Shown here piece by piece: positions 44,963 to 52,784 of a stretch of 64,000 nucleotides of DNA (position 1 is the stretch's first letter; every line of letters begins with the position of its first letter). Under the pieces are notes generated by a model. It was not told the DNA's origin. It saw only the letters and a program-made list of their open reading frames with translations, and searched no databases. The DNA lies in the NCBI RefSeq assembly GCF_017815535.1, contig NZ_CP072596.1:1488001-1552000 (forward strand), in the 5' to 3' direction. This stretch comes from Tessaracoccus sp. MC1865 (GTDB lineage Bacteria > Actinomycetota > Actinomycetes > Propionibacteriales > Propionibacteriaceae). Both the position numbers and the translations under genes were made by a program.

Positions 44963-46246
44963 GTGAAGAAGCGTGTTTACAAGCTGGGCGTGGCCGCCAT
45001 CGTCGGCGTCTTCGCTCTATCTGCCTGCGGTGGCAACGGCAACGACAACGGCAATGACGCCCCCGCCGATGACGCCGGCAGTGAAGTTGCACCCGCGGAT
45101 CTCGAGACGACCATCAAGATCCTCGCGCCGTCCTACTCGGACAGCTCGAAGGCGGATTGGGATGCCATCACCAAGAAGTTCAATGAGGAGTACCCGAAGG
45201 TCACGGTTGAACTGCAGATCGATGGCTGGGAGAACTTCTCGCAGACCGTCCAGTCGCGCATCCAGGCCAACGACTACCCGGACATCCTGAACGACAACGC
45301 GTTCTCGTCGTCGGCTGAGGCCGACCTGCTCTACCCCATCGATGAGCTCCTGAGCGAGGAGACCATCAGCAACATCGACGCCGGCCTCCTGGCCAACGGC
45401 GAAGGCCCCGACGGCACGCAGTGGGCGGCTCCCGACATCGCGTCGGCCCGCATGCTCGTCTACAACACCGACCTCTTCGAGCAGGCCGGCGTGGCCGAGG
45501 CTCCGAAGACGTGGGAAGACCTCGAGGCTGCCGCCGAGAAGATCACCGCGCTCGGTGACGACATCTACGCCTACGGCATGCCCTTGGGCGCCGAAGAGGC
45601 CCAGGTCGAGTCTTCCCTCTGGGTGTGGGGCGCCGGTGGCAACTGGACCGACGGTGAGAACCTGAAGGCCGACTCCGACGTGGCCGTCGAAGGCTTCACC
45701 CAGATGAAGAAGATGTACGACGCCGGCTACACGCAGCCCAACCTCGAAGACGATCGTCAGGACACCACTGACCTCCTCGCCGCGGGCAAGCTCGCCATGG
45801 CCATCGGCCACGGCCAGGTCGTCGGTGACGCCACCGCCAAGGGCATCAACGTGGCTCTGGCCCCGATCCCCTCGAAGGACGGCGAAGGCGTGGCCATCGG
45901 CGTGACGGACTTCATCGTCGCGTTCAACAACGACGATGCCGCGCGCAAGCAGGCCACTGCCGCGTACCTCGACGTGTTCTACTCCGATGAGGTCTACGAG
46001 CCCTGGTACAAGGGCACCGGCCTCCTCCCGGTGACCACTTCCACCATCGAAAAGGGCAAGGCCGAGGCCGAGGGCAACGAAGCTGCCTTCCTCGACGCCC
46101 TGTCCGTGGTGAAGTTCCAGCCCGTCTCGAACCCCCAGTGGGATGCGCTCCAGACCGCCCTGCAGGCCAACGCCTACAAGATCGGCACCGAAGAGCCCGC
46201 CGCTCTGCTCGAGCAGATCGAAGCTCAGGTCGCAGCCCAGAGCTGA
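44963..46246 (+). CDS. Sugar ABC importer substrate-binding lipoprotein
   Basis: A 427-residue binding protein. A lipoprotein signal ends LSAC (Cys22), followed by a Gly/Asn/Asp-rich linker. The mature part shows TIKILAPSYSDSSKADWDAITKKF, the substrate-cleft pattern WAAPDIASARMLVYNTDLFEQAGV and APKTWEDLEAAAEKI, typical of family 1 sugar-binding proteins. The sugar is unknown. GTG 44963 has AAGGAAAGGA about eight bases upstream. The Lys-rich, lower-G+C coding sequence suits a highly expressed gene. A perfect 16-bp hairpin separates it from the permease genes. Confidence 0.92.
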   Translation: MKKRVYKLGVAAIVGVFALSACGGNGNDNGNDAPADDAGSEVAPADLETTIKILAPSYSDSSKADWDAITKKFNEEYPKVTVELQIDGWENFSQTVQSRIQANDYPDILNDNAFSSSAEADLLYPIDELLSEETISNIDAGLLANGEGPDGTQWAAPDIASARMLVYNTDLFEQAGVAEAPKTWEDLEAAAEKITALGDDIYAYGMPLGAEEAQVESSLWVWGAGGNWTDGENLKADSDVAVEGFTQMKKMYDAGYTQPNLEDDRQDTTDLLAAGKLAMAIGHGQVVGDATAKGINVALAPIPSKDGEGVAIGVTDFIVAFNNDDAARKQATAAYLDVFYSDEVYEPWYKGTGLLPVTTSTIEKGKAEAEGNEAAFLDALSVVKFQPVSNPQWDALQTALQANAYKIGTEEPAALLEQIEAQVAAQS

Positions 46247-46255
46247 TCTGTCCGT

Positions 46256-46300
46256 GTGAAGGCGGGGTGGCACGGGTTTCCCCGTGCCACCCCGCCTCAC
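46256..46300 (+). terminator. 16-bp perfect hairpin between binding protein and permease genes
   Basis: 46261-46276 and 46281-46296 are exact complements around TTTC, and GTGA/TCAC (46256-46259, 46297-46300) extend the stem past one bulged A. There is no T-tract. It lies between stop 46246 and start 46339, and could stop most transcripts or protect the upstream mRNA 3' end, giving more binding protein than permease. Confidence 0.8.
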
Positions 46301-46338
46301 GCGAACACCACCCACAATCACGAGAAGGGACGACAGCG

Positions 46339-47289
46339 GTGTCGTTGACAGCCACCCCCCACATGGTGGAGCAGGTAAAGAAACGGAAAATCTCCGGAGG
46401 CTGGGAGACGCTGCGTGCGCTTCCCTGGCTGCTGCCCACCCTGATCCTGATCGTCGGGGTCGTGCTGTACCCGGCCGCGCTGATGATCTACACCTCGTTC
46501 TTCAAGTACAACAACAAGGGCATCCAGCGCAGCCCAGACCCGGTCGGCCTCGACAACTACATCGGTAAGGCCGGAGCCCTGACGTTCCCGGGTGTGCCGA
46601 TCGGCCGGATCATGGCCAACACAGTCGTGTGGGTCCTGGTCGTGGTGGTCGTCACCGTGCTGTTGAGCCTCGTCCTCGCGCAGTTCCTGAACAAGCCCTT
46701 CCGCGGCCGCAAGCTGCTGCGCCTTTTCATCATCCTCCCGTGGGCCTGCTCGGTCGTCATGACGGCCACCGTCTTCCGCTACGGGCTGCAGCAGAACGTC
46801 GGCCTGTTCAACCGCCTCCTGGTCGACACCGGCATCCTGGAGACTGCACGGGCCTTCACGAAGGATCCCGCCTCTGCGTTCTGGGTGGCTGTCTTCGTGG
46901 CCATCTACGTCTCGCTGCCGTTCACGACGTACACCATCCTCGCGGGCCTGCAGGCGGTCCCCACGGATGTCCTCGAGGCCGCGCACGTCGACGGTGCCCA
47001 TTCGGCCCAGCGCTACTGGCACATCGTCCTGCCGCTGTTGCGTCCCGCCATCGCGGTGGCCGCCCTCATCAACATCATCAACGTCTTCAACTCGTTGCCG
47101 ATCCTCCGGATCCTGCAGGAGACCCCCGGCTACCACAACGGCCACATCACCACCACGCTCATGTACGAGTACCAGTCCGCCCTCGGCCCCGGCGTCTCCT
47201 CGGCCCTCTCGGTTCTGAACTTCCTGTTCTGCCTCGTCATCATCGCGGTCTACCTGATCATCGTGCAGCCCACGAAGGAGGTGGCCTGA
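46339..47289 (+). CDS. Sugar ABC importer permease (MalF-like)
   Basis: A 316-residue membrane protein with six helices and the coupling motif DVLEAAHVDGAHSAQRYWHIVLPLL. The N-terminus (LRALPWLLPTLILIVGVVLYP) and FILPWACSVVMTATVFRY match the carbohydrate CUT1 family. GTG 46339 has GAGAAGGGA about eight bases upstream. The second permease follows after 3 bp. No ATPase is encoded nearby, so it presumably uses a shared MsiK-type ATPase elsewhere. Confidence 0.9.
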   Translation: MSLTATPHMVEQVKKRKISGGWETLRALPWLLPTLILIVGVVLYPAALMIYTSFFKYNNKGIQRSPDPVGLDNYIGKAGALTFPGVPIGRIMANTVVWVLVVVVVTVLLSLVLAQFLNKPFRGRKLLRLFIILPWACSVVMTATVFRYGLQQNVGLFNRLLVDTGILETARAFTKDPASAFWVAVFVAIYVSLPFTTYTILAGLQAVPTDVLEAAHVDGAHSAQRYWHIVLPLLRPAIAVAALINIINVFNSLPILRILQETPGYHNGHITTTLMYEYQSALGPGVSSALSVLNFLFCLVIIAVYLIIVQPTKEVA

Positions 47290-47292
47290 GCC

Positions 47293-48156
47293 ATGGCGAA
47301 GGTCAAGTCTGAACACATCCGCGGCGGCATCAACAAGAAGCCCAACCTCGTCGGAATCGTCATCGGCTCCATCCTCGTGGTGCTCTTCTTCGGGTTCCCC
47401 TATGCGCTGATGTTCATCACGTCGCTGAAGACGCGACTCGAGGTCACCGACATCCCGCCGGTGTATTTCCCGGAGGAGCCGCGGTGGCAGAACTACATCG
47501 ACGTGTGGTCCTCGTCGGTCAACCCCGCCTCGTCGCTGCTGTCCACCACGGTGATCGCCCTCGGCGCCACCCTCCTGGTGCTCCTGGTGGCCACCCCGGC
47601 CGCCTACTACATCGCACGTTTCCGGTTCCCGGGTCGCATGGTGTTCCTCCTCCTCGTGTTGTGCACGCAGATGCTGCAGCCCACAGTGCTGGCCGTCGGC
47701 CTCTTCCAGGAGTTCAAGGGCTGGTCCGGCTACGCGGTCTGGGGGGCGCTGATCCTGATCAACGGCGCGTTCAACCTGTCGTTCGCCATCTGGATCATGC
47801 AGGCCTTCTTCGCCTCGGTGCCCAAGGAGGTCGACGAGGCCGCGCTCATCGACGGGCTCGGCAGGCTCCAGACCATGTTCCGCATCTCGCTGCCGCTGGT
47901 CTGGCCAGGCATCGTGACGGCCATCGTGTTCGTCTTCGTCAACTCGTGGAACGAGTTCGCCGCGGCCCTCATCCTGGTCCGCCAGAACGACCTCCAGCCG
48001 TTGACCGTGTCCATGCCCCGTTTCCTGGGCCTCTACGTCCAGGACTGGCAGTACCTCTTCACCGTGGCCCTGGTCGCCATCGTCCCCGTGATCATTCTGT
48101 TCTCCTTCATCGAGAAGAGGCTCATCGGCGGCCTCACCGCCGGTTCCGTGAAGTAG
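47293..48156 (+). CDS. Sugar ABC importer permease (MalG-like)
   Basis: A 287-residue protein with six helices. The coupling motif is VPKEVDEAALIDGLGRLQTMF, the pattern RMVFLLLVLCTQMLQPTVLAV lies in the middle and FSFIEKRLIGGLTAGSVK ends the protein in the usual MalG way. It starts 3 bp after its partner permease and is followed by a terminator. Together with the binding protein this is a complete CUT1 importer except for the ATPase. Confidence 0.91.
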   Translation: MAKVKSEHIRGGINKKPNLVGIVIGSILVVLFFGFPYALMFITSLKTRLEVTDIPPVYFPEEPRWQNYIDVWSSSVNPASSLLSTTVIALGATLLVLLVATPAAYYIARFRFPGRMVFLLLVLCTQMLQPTVLAVGLFQEFKGWSGYAVWGALILINGAFNLSFAIWIMQAFFASVPKEVDEAALIDGLGRLQTMFRISLPLVWPGIVTAIVFVFVNSWNEFAAALILVRQNDLQPLTVSMPRFLGLYVQDWQYLFTVALVAIVPVIILFSFIEKRLIGGLTAGSVK

Positions 48157-48172
48157 CCATCGACACAAGGGC

Positions 48173-48211
48173 ACCGCCCCCGCCGGATCGATCGTCCGAC
48201 GGGGGCGGTTT
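48173..48211 (+). terminator. Rho-independent terminator of the sugar ABC operon
   Basis: ACCGCCCCCG (48173-48182) pairs perfectly with CGGGGGCGGT (48200-48209), and an inner GGA/TCC continues the stem. TTT follows at 48209-48211. It lies 16 bases after the MalG-like stop. Confidence 0.85.
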
Positions 48212-48289
48212 CTCATGGGCGGCACGGGCCGGATCGCCTGACCCTAAGCTCGACATTGAGCCGGCGACGGCCACTTGGGAGGACACCGC

Positions 48290-49192
48290 ATGAGTCACGG
48301 GGATGCTGCCATCCGCATTGAAGGCCTCATCAAACGCTTCGGTGCCTTCACGGCGCTGGACGGCCTCGATCTCGAGGTCCGTCGCGGTGAGGTCCACGGT
48401 TTCCTCGGGCCGAACGGTTCGGGCAAGTCCACCACCATCCGCGTGCTGCTGGGCCTGCTCACCTCCGACGGGGGGCGTGTCGAAATGCTCGGGGGAGACC
48501 CCTGGCGCGACGTGATCGCGCTCCACCGGCGACTCGCCTACGTCCCCGGTGACGTCTCGCTCTGGCCCGGGCTGACCGGAGGGGAAGCGATCGACCTGCT
48601 GGGCAACCTGCGTGGCGGCATCGACCCGACGCGGAGGCAGACGCTGCTGGAGCGGTTCGAGCTCGACCCCACGAAGCGGGGCCGCCAGTACTCGAAGGGC
48701 AACCGCCAGAAGGTGGCCATCGTCGCGGCGCTCGCGGCCGACGTCGAACTCCTCATCCTCGACGAGCCGACCTCCGGCCTGGACCCACTGATGGAGGCGG
48801 TCTTCCAGGACGAGATCCAGACACTCAAGGACCAGGGCCGCACCGTGTTGCTGTCCAGCCACATCCTCAGCGAGGTCGAGGCGCTGGCAGACCGGGTGAG
48901 CATCATCCGGCAGGGCCGCGTGGTGCAGACCGGCACGCTGGACCAGTTGCAGGGCCTGAACCGGGTGACGATCACCGCCACCCTGGCCAGCAGGCACGCC
49001 GACCTCGCAGCGCTGCCGATCCTGCATGAACTGCGCCTGGACGACCACGGCCGGATGTCGGCCACCGTCGAGCCGGGCGACCTCAACGAGGCGATGGCCA
49101 CGCTCCTGGGTCTGGGGATCACGGCCCTCAAGGTGTCGCCGGCCTCGTTGGAGGACCTCTTCCTCAGCCACTACGGGGAGTCCCTGGCATGA
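48290..49192 (+). CDS. ABC exporter ATPase
   Basis: A 300-residue ATPase. Walker A is GPNGSGKSTTI, the signature is YSKGNRQKVAIVAALA, Walker B is LLILDEPTSGLDP and the H-loop is SSHILSEVEA. The extra C-terminal domain (about 215-300) is typical of drug/antibiotic export ATPases of the DrrA type. ATG 48290 has GGGAGGA six bases upstream and is preferred over the in-frame TTG at 48275. The permease overlaps by 4 nt. Confidence 0.9.
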   Translation: MSHGDAAIRIEGLIKRFGAFTALDGLDLEVRRGEVHGFLGPNGSGKSTTIRVLLGLLTSDGGRVEMLGGDPWRDVIALHRRLAYVPGDVSLWPGLTGGEAIDLLGNLRGGIDPTRRQTLLERFELDPTKRGRQYSKGNRQKVAIVAALAADVELLILDEPTSGLDPLMEAVFQDEIQTLKDQGRTVLLSSHILSEVEALADRVSIIRQGRVVQTGTLDQLQGLNRVTITATLASRHADLAALPILHELRLDDHGRMSATVEPGDLNEAMATLLGLGITALKVSPASLEDLFLSHYGESLA

Positions 49193-50778
49193 ACGGGGCC
49201 CTGACCGGGGCGCGTCCGCTGCTGAAGGTGTCGCTGAGACAGGACGCCCACAACTTCGCACCCTGGGTGATGCTGATCTCGGTGCTCTCGGCCACCTCGA
49301 TCCTGGGTTACCGCTGGGTCTTCCCGGACGAGCCGGACCGCCTGGCGCTGGCCACCGCGGTGGGGGCCAATCCCGCGCTGGAACTCATCTTCGGACAGGC
49401 TCGGGACCTCTTGACCAACGATGGCTTCAACGCGTGGCGCGCGGGAGGACTGGGGGCGTTCTTCGCCGGCCTGATGGCGATCCTGATCGTGGTGCGCAAC
49501 AGCCGCGCAGACGAGGACTCCGGACGGGCAGAGCTGATCGCATCGGGTGTCATCACGCGCCGGGCGAGACTCGCGGTGGCGGTGGGCATCGCCGGCGTGG
49601 CGTCGGCGCTGCTCTTCGTGGTCTGCTTCCTCCTCACCTGGGCCTCAGGCGGTGGCGTGGTGCCCACGCTCCTGCTGTCGGCGACGTTCTCGGCCTCGGC
49701 GCTGATGTTCGCCGGGGTGGGGGCGGTCGCGGCGCAACTGGGCGGCGACGCCCGCACCGCCAGCACCATCGCCATTGCCGTGCTGGGCGGCGCCTACGTG
49801 CTGCGGGGCTACCTCGGCATGAGCGGGGCGGGCGACTGGACCGAGTGGTTGACGCCGTTCGGCTGGCTCGCGCTGACCCGCCCGTCCACCGACAACGACC
49901 CGTTACCGCTCCTGGCGGCCCTCGCGTTGACGGCGGTGCTGCTGGCGGTGGCGATGGTCCTGCAGGACCGCCGGGACCTGGGACTCGGCATCGTGGCGCA
50001 GCGGCCGGGAAGGGCCTCCGCCCCGAGGCTCACCGTCGACACCCTGACACTGCGCCTCCACCGGACGCCACTGATCGTCTGGCTCCTGGCGCTCGGCTTC
50101 CTGGGTTCGGTGTGGGGGAGCCTCGTGTCCTCCGTGGACGAGGTGATCGGTGAGAACCCGGCCATGGCGAAGTTCATCGCGGCGGGGGCCCTCGACGTGG
50201 AGCAGCTCAGCTTCGCCTTCGTGGTGACGATCCTCAACCTCATCGGCATCCTCGCCGCCATCGTGGGTGCCCAGGTGATCATGCGGGTCCATGTGGAGGA
50301 GATGGAGGATCGCGTCGAACCGTTGCTGGCGGGGGCGGTGTCCCGCTGGCGTTTCCTGACGGGGCCGGTCGCAGTCGCGCTGGGCGTCAGCGCTCTCGCG
50401 ACCATGGTGGCAGGGACGGGCCTCGGGCTGGTGGCGTCGGCCGGGGACGGCGGCATCGCGATCACAGACGTGCTCCTGCAGGCTCTGGTCAGCGTGCCGG
50501 CGGTGTGGCTCATGGTCGCTGTCTCCGTCGCCGCAGTGGGTGCCCGTCCCGCCGCCAGGATGGCCGGCTGGGGAGTCATTGTGGCGACGTTCGGGATCAC
50601 GCTGCTGGGACCCACCTTCGACTTCCCGGACTGGGCCATGGCGGTGAGCCCGCTCTACCACGTGCCCAACGTGGTGGCAGACGATCCGGGCTGGGGCTCG
50701 CTGGTGGGTCTGGGCGCTGTGCTGATGGTGTTGCTGGCAATCGGCTTCGCCGGGTTCCGGCGTCGCGACGTGCAGTGA
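49189..50778 (+). CDS. ABC-2 exporter permease (polyketide-exporter type)
   Basis: A 529-residue protein with about twelve hydrophobic segments in two related halves. Patterns such as NSRADEDSGRAELIASGVITRRARLAVAV (first half) and VHVEEMEDRVEPLLAGAVSRWRFLTGPVAVA (second half) are typical of the fused ABC-2 permeases annotated as polyketide antibiotic transporters. The substrate is unknown. It overlaps the ATPase by 4 nt and ends the operon. Confidence 0.88.
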   Translation: MNGALTGARPLLKVSLRQDAHNFAPWVMLISVLSATSILGYRWVFPDEPDRLALATAVGANPALELIFGQARDLLTNDGFNAWRAGGLGAFFAGLMAILIVVRNSRADEDSGRAELIASGVITRRARLAVAVGIAGVASALLFVVCFLLTWASGGGVVPTLLLSATFSASALMFAGVGAVAAQLGGDARTASTIAIAVLGGAYVLRGYLGMSGAGDWTEWLTPFGWLALTRPSTDNDPLPLLAALALTAVLLAVAMVLQDRRDLGLGIVAQRPGRASAPRLTVDTLTLRLHRTPLIVWLLALGFLGSVWGSLVSSVDEVIGENPAMAKFIAAGALDVEQLSFAFVVTILNLIGILAAIVGAQVIMRVHVEEMEDRVEPLLAGAVSRWRFLTGPVAVALGVSALATMVAGTGLGLVASAGDGGIAITDVLLQALVSVPAVWLMVAVSVAAVGARPAARMAGWGVIVATFGITLLGPTFDFPDWAMAVSPLYHVPNVVADDPGWGSLVGLGAVLMVLLAIGFAGFRRRDVQ

Positions 50779-50831
50779 CGCACGGTCCCACTCGCGGAAT
50801 GGAAGCTCTCTGATCTGTGGCAGGGGAGTGC

Positions 50832-50898
50832 TATTGTGACGCTCGTGGCATGGCAGACCCTCCTCCTTGGCTGCCGCAGCGAGGCCCAGAATTTCTGA
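50832..50898 (+). CDS. leuA leader peptide with Leu codon run and its promoter
   Basis: TATTGT at 50832-50837 is a -10 element seven bases before GTG 50845. The ORF 50845-50898 reads VAWQTLLLGCRSEAQNF with three consecutive Leu codons (CTC CTC CTT at 50860-50868) and stops at TGA 50896-50898. The coding part is 50845-50898; the promoter precedes it. A second in-frame GTG at 50836 is possible. Leaderless translation of a Leu-rich peptide just before leuA is the classical layout for leucine-responsive attenuation, described for actinobacterial leuA genes. Confidence 0.8.
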
Positions 50899-50918
50899 GC
50901 CGGATCTCCTCGCTGCGG
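50874..50918 (+). promoter_or_regulatory. leuA attenuator stem
   Basis: CCGCAGCGAGG (50874-50884), starting inside the leader peptide just after its Leu codons, is an exact 11-bp complement of CCTCGCTGCGG (50908-50918). TCTCCT at 50905-50910 is also complementary to the leuA Shine-Dalgarno AGGAGA (50953-50958), so two mutually exclusive pairings exist. How ribosome position selects between them is not settled by inspection. Confidence 0.6.
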
Positions 50919-50964
50919 TGCTTCGTCGTGTCTGGCACCTGAACCCCAGCCCAGGAGAGTTTCA

Positions 50965-52704
50965 ATGATTGAGATCAACCACCGCAAGCAGCCCAAGCCT
51001 GTTCAGCAGCCCACGGGCATGCCGGTGCACCGCTACACCCCCTTCGTGCCGGTCGACGTACCGGACCGCACCTGGCCGTCCAAGAGGATCGACAAGGCGC
51101 CCCGCTGGCTGTCCACGGACCTGCGTGACGGCAACCAGGCCCTCATCGACCCGATGACCCCCTCGCGCAAGATGCGCATGTTCGAACTGCTGGTCGAGAT
51201 CGGCTACAAGGAGATCGAGATCGGTTTCCCGTCGGCCTCCCAGACGGATTTTGACTTCGTGCGGCAACTCATCGAAGAGGACCGCGTGCCCGAGGACGTG
51301 ACCATCTCCGTGCTGACCCAGGCCCGCGAGGACCTCATCAGCCGCACCGCGGAATCGCTGGTCGGCGCCAACCGCGCCACCATCCACATGTACAACGCCA
51401 CCGCGGAGCTGTTCCGCAACGTGGTCTTCCGCATGTCCGAAGAGGAATGCGTGGAGATGGCGCGGCGCGGCACCGGGATGGTGATGAAGTACGCCGACAA
51501 GTACCTGCGCGACGTGCAGTTCGGCTACCAGTACTCGCCGGAGATCTTCACCCAGACGCCCACGGACTTCGCCGTCGAGGTCTGCAACAACGTGGCGGAC
51601 GTCTGGCAGCCCGGAGAGGGTCGCGAGATCATCTTCAACCTGCCGGCCACCGTCGAGCGGTCCACGCCCAACACGTACGCGGACCAGATCGAGTACTTCA
51701 TCCGCAACGTGAAGAACCGTGAGCACGTGGCCGTCTCGCTGCACCCGCACAACGACCGCGGCACGGCCGTCGCCGCCGCGGAGCTCGGCCAGATGGCGGG
51801 CGCCGACCGCGTCGAGGGCTGCCTGTTCGGCCACGGCGAGCGCACGGGCAACGTCGACCTGGTCACGCTGGCCCTGAACCTGTACACGCAGGGCGTGGAC
51901 CCGGAACTGGACCTGCACGACATCGACCATGTTCGGCGCACCGTCGAGTACTGCACCGGCCTGCCGGTGCACCCGCGGCACCCCTACGCGGGTGACTTGG
52001 TCTACACCGCGTTCTCCGGCTCCCACCAGGACGCCATCAAGAAGGGCCTGGAGCACCTCGAGAACCTGGCCGACGAAGCCGGCAAAGAGGTCACGGAGAT
52101 GCCCTGGGAGGCGCCGTACCTGCCGATCGACCCGCATGATGTGGGCCGCACCTACGAGGCGGTCATCCGCGTGAACTCGCAGTCAGGCAAGGGCGGCATG
52201 GCCTACCTGATGAAGTCCGAGTTCAAGATGGACCTCCCTCGTCGCCTGCAGATCGAGTTCAGCCGCGCCGTTCAGCAGCACACCGAGGCCACCGGCAGCG
52301 AGGTCACCCCGCAGGAGATCTTCGACATCTTCATGTCGGAGTACCTCGGAGAGGGCCCGTGGCGGCTGACCAGCGCCGGCACCACGTCGAGCAACGGCAG
52401 CTTCGTCGTGCACGCAACGGTGGACGGCCCCAGCCGGACCGCCGTCGAGATCACCGGCGAGGGCAACGGCCCGGTGTCGGCGTTCGTCGACGGTCTGGTC
52501 GAGGCCGGCGCCCACGTGCGGGTGCTGGACTACACCGAGCACGCCCTGGATTCGGGCGGCGACGCCCAGGCCGCCGCGTACGTCGAGTGCGAGATCGGCG
52601 AGGGTGACGACGCCGAGGTGCTGTGGGGTGTCGGGATCGACCCCTCGATCACGAGCGCCTCGATGAAGGCGATCCTGAGCGCCCTCAACCGCTCCGCCCG
52701 CTGA
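50965..52704 (+). CDS. leuA: 2-isopropylmalate synthase
   Basis: A 579-residue enzyme. The catalytic TIM barrel begins with PVHRYTPF and contains the acetyl-CoA/metal residues in [15 protein letters not shown] and [16 protein letters not shown]. The C-terminal regulatory domain (about 440-579) carries leucine feedback inhibition, with [21 protein letters not shown]. It condenses acetyl-CoA with 2-oxoisovalerate in leucine synthesis. This is the actinobacterial LeuA type. ATG 50965 has AGGAGAG five or six bases upstream. A leader peptide and attenuator stem precede it. Confidence 0.97.
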   Translation: MIEINHRKQPKPVQQPTGMPVHRYTPFVPVDVPDRTWPSKRIDKAPRWLSTDLRDGNQALIDPMTPSRKMRMFELLVEIGYKEIEIGFPSASQTDFDFVRQLIEEDRVPEDVTISVLTQAREDLISRTAESLVGANRATIHMYNATAELFRNVVFRMSEEECVEMARRGTGMVMKYADKYLRDVQFGYQYSPEIFTQTPTDFAVEVCNNVADVWQPGEGREIIFNLPATVERSTPNTYADQIEYFIRNVKNREHVAVSLHPHNDRGTAVAAAELGQMAGADRVEGCLFGHGERTGNVDLVTLALNLYTQGVDPELDLHDIDHVRRTVEYCTGLPVHPRHPYAGDLVYTAFSGSHQDAIKKGLEHLENLADEAGKEVTEMPWEAPYLPIDPHDVGRTYEAVIRVNSQSGKGGMAYLMKSEFKMDLPRRLQIEFSRAVQQHTEATGSEVTPQEIFDIFMSEYLGEGPWRLTSAGTTSSNGSFVVHATVDGPSRTAVEITGEGNGPVSAFVDGLVEAGAHVRVLDYTEHALDSGGDAQAAAYVECEIGEGDDAEVLWGVGIDPSITSASMKAILSALNRSAR

Positions 52705-52711
52705 CGCTTGT

Positions 52712-52744
52712 GAGGCCCGCGAACCCTAGAGGTTCGCGGGTCTC
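52712..52744 (+). terminator. Terminator of leuA
   Basis: A 14-bp stem (52712-52725 with 52731-52744, one G:T pair) around CTAGA, seven bases after the leuA stop. There is no T-tract. Confidence 0.7.
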
Positions 52745-52784
52745 GCGCAGCTGGACAGGGTGGGCATCGGGTAGGTTGGCACGC

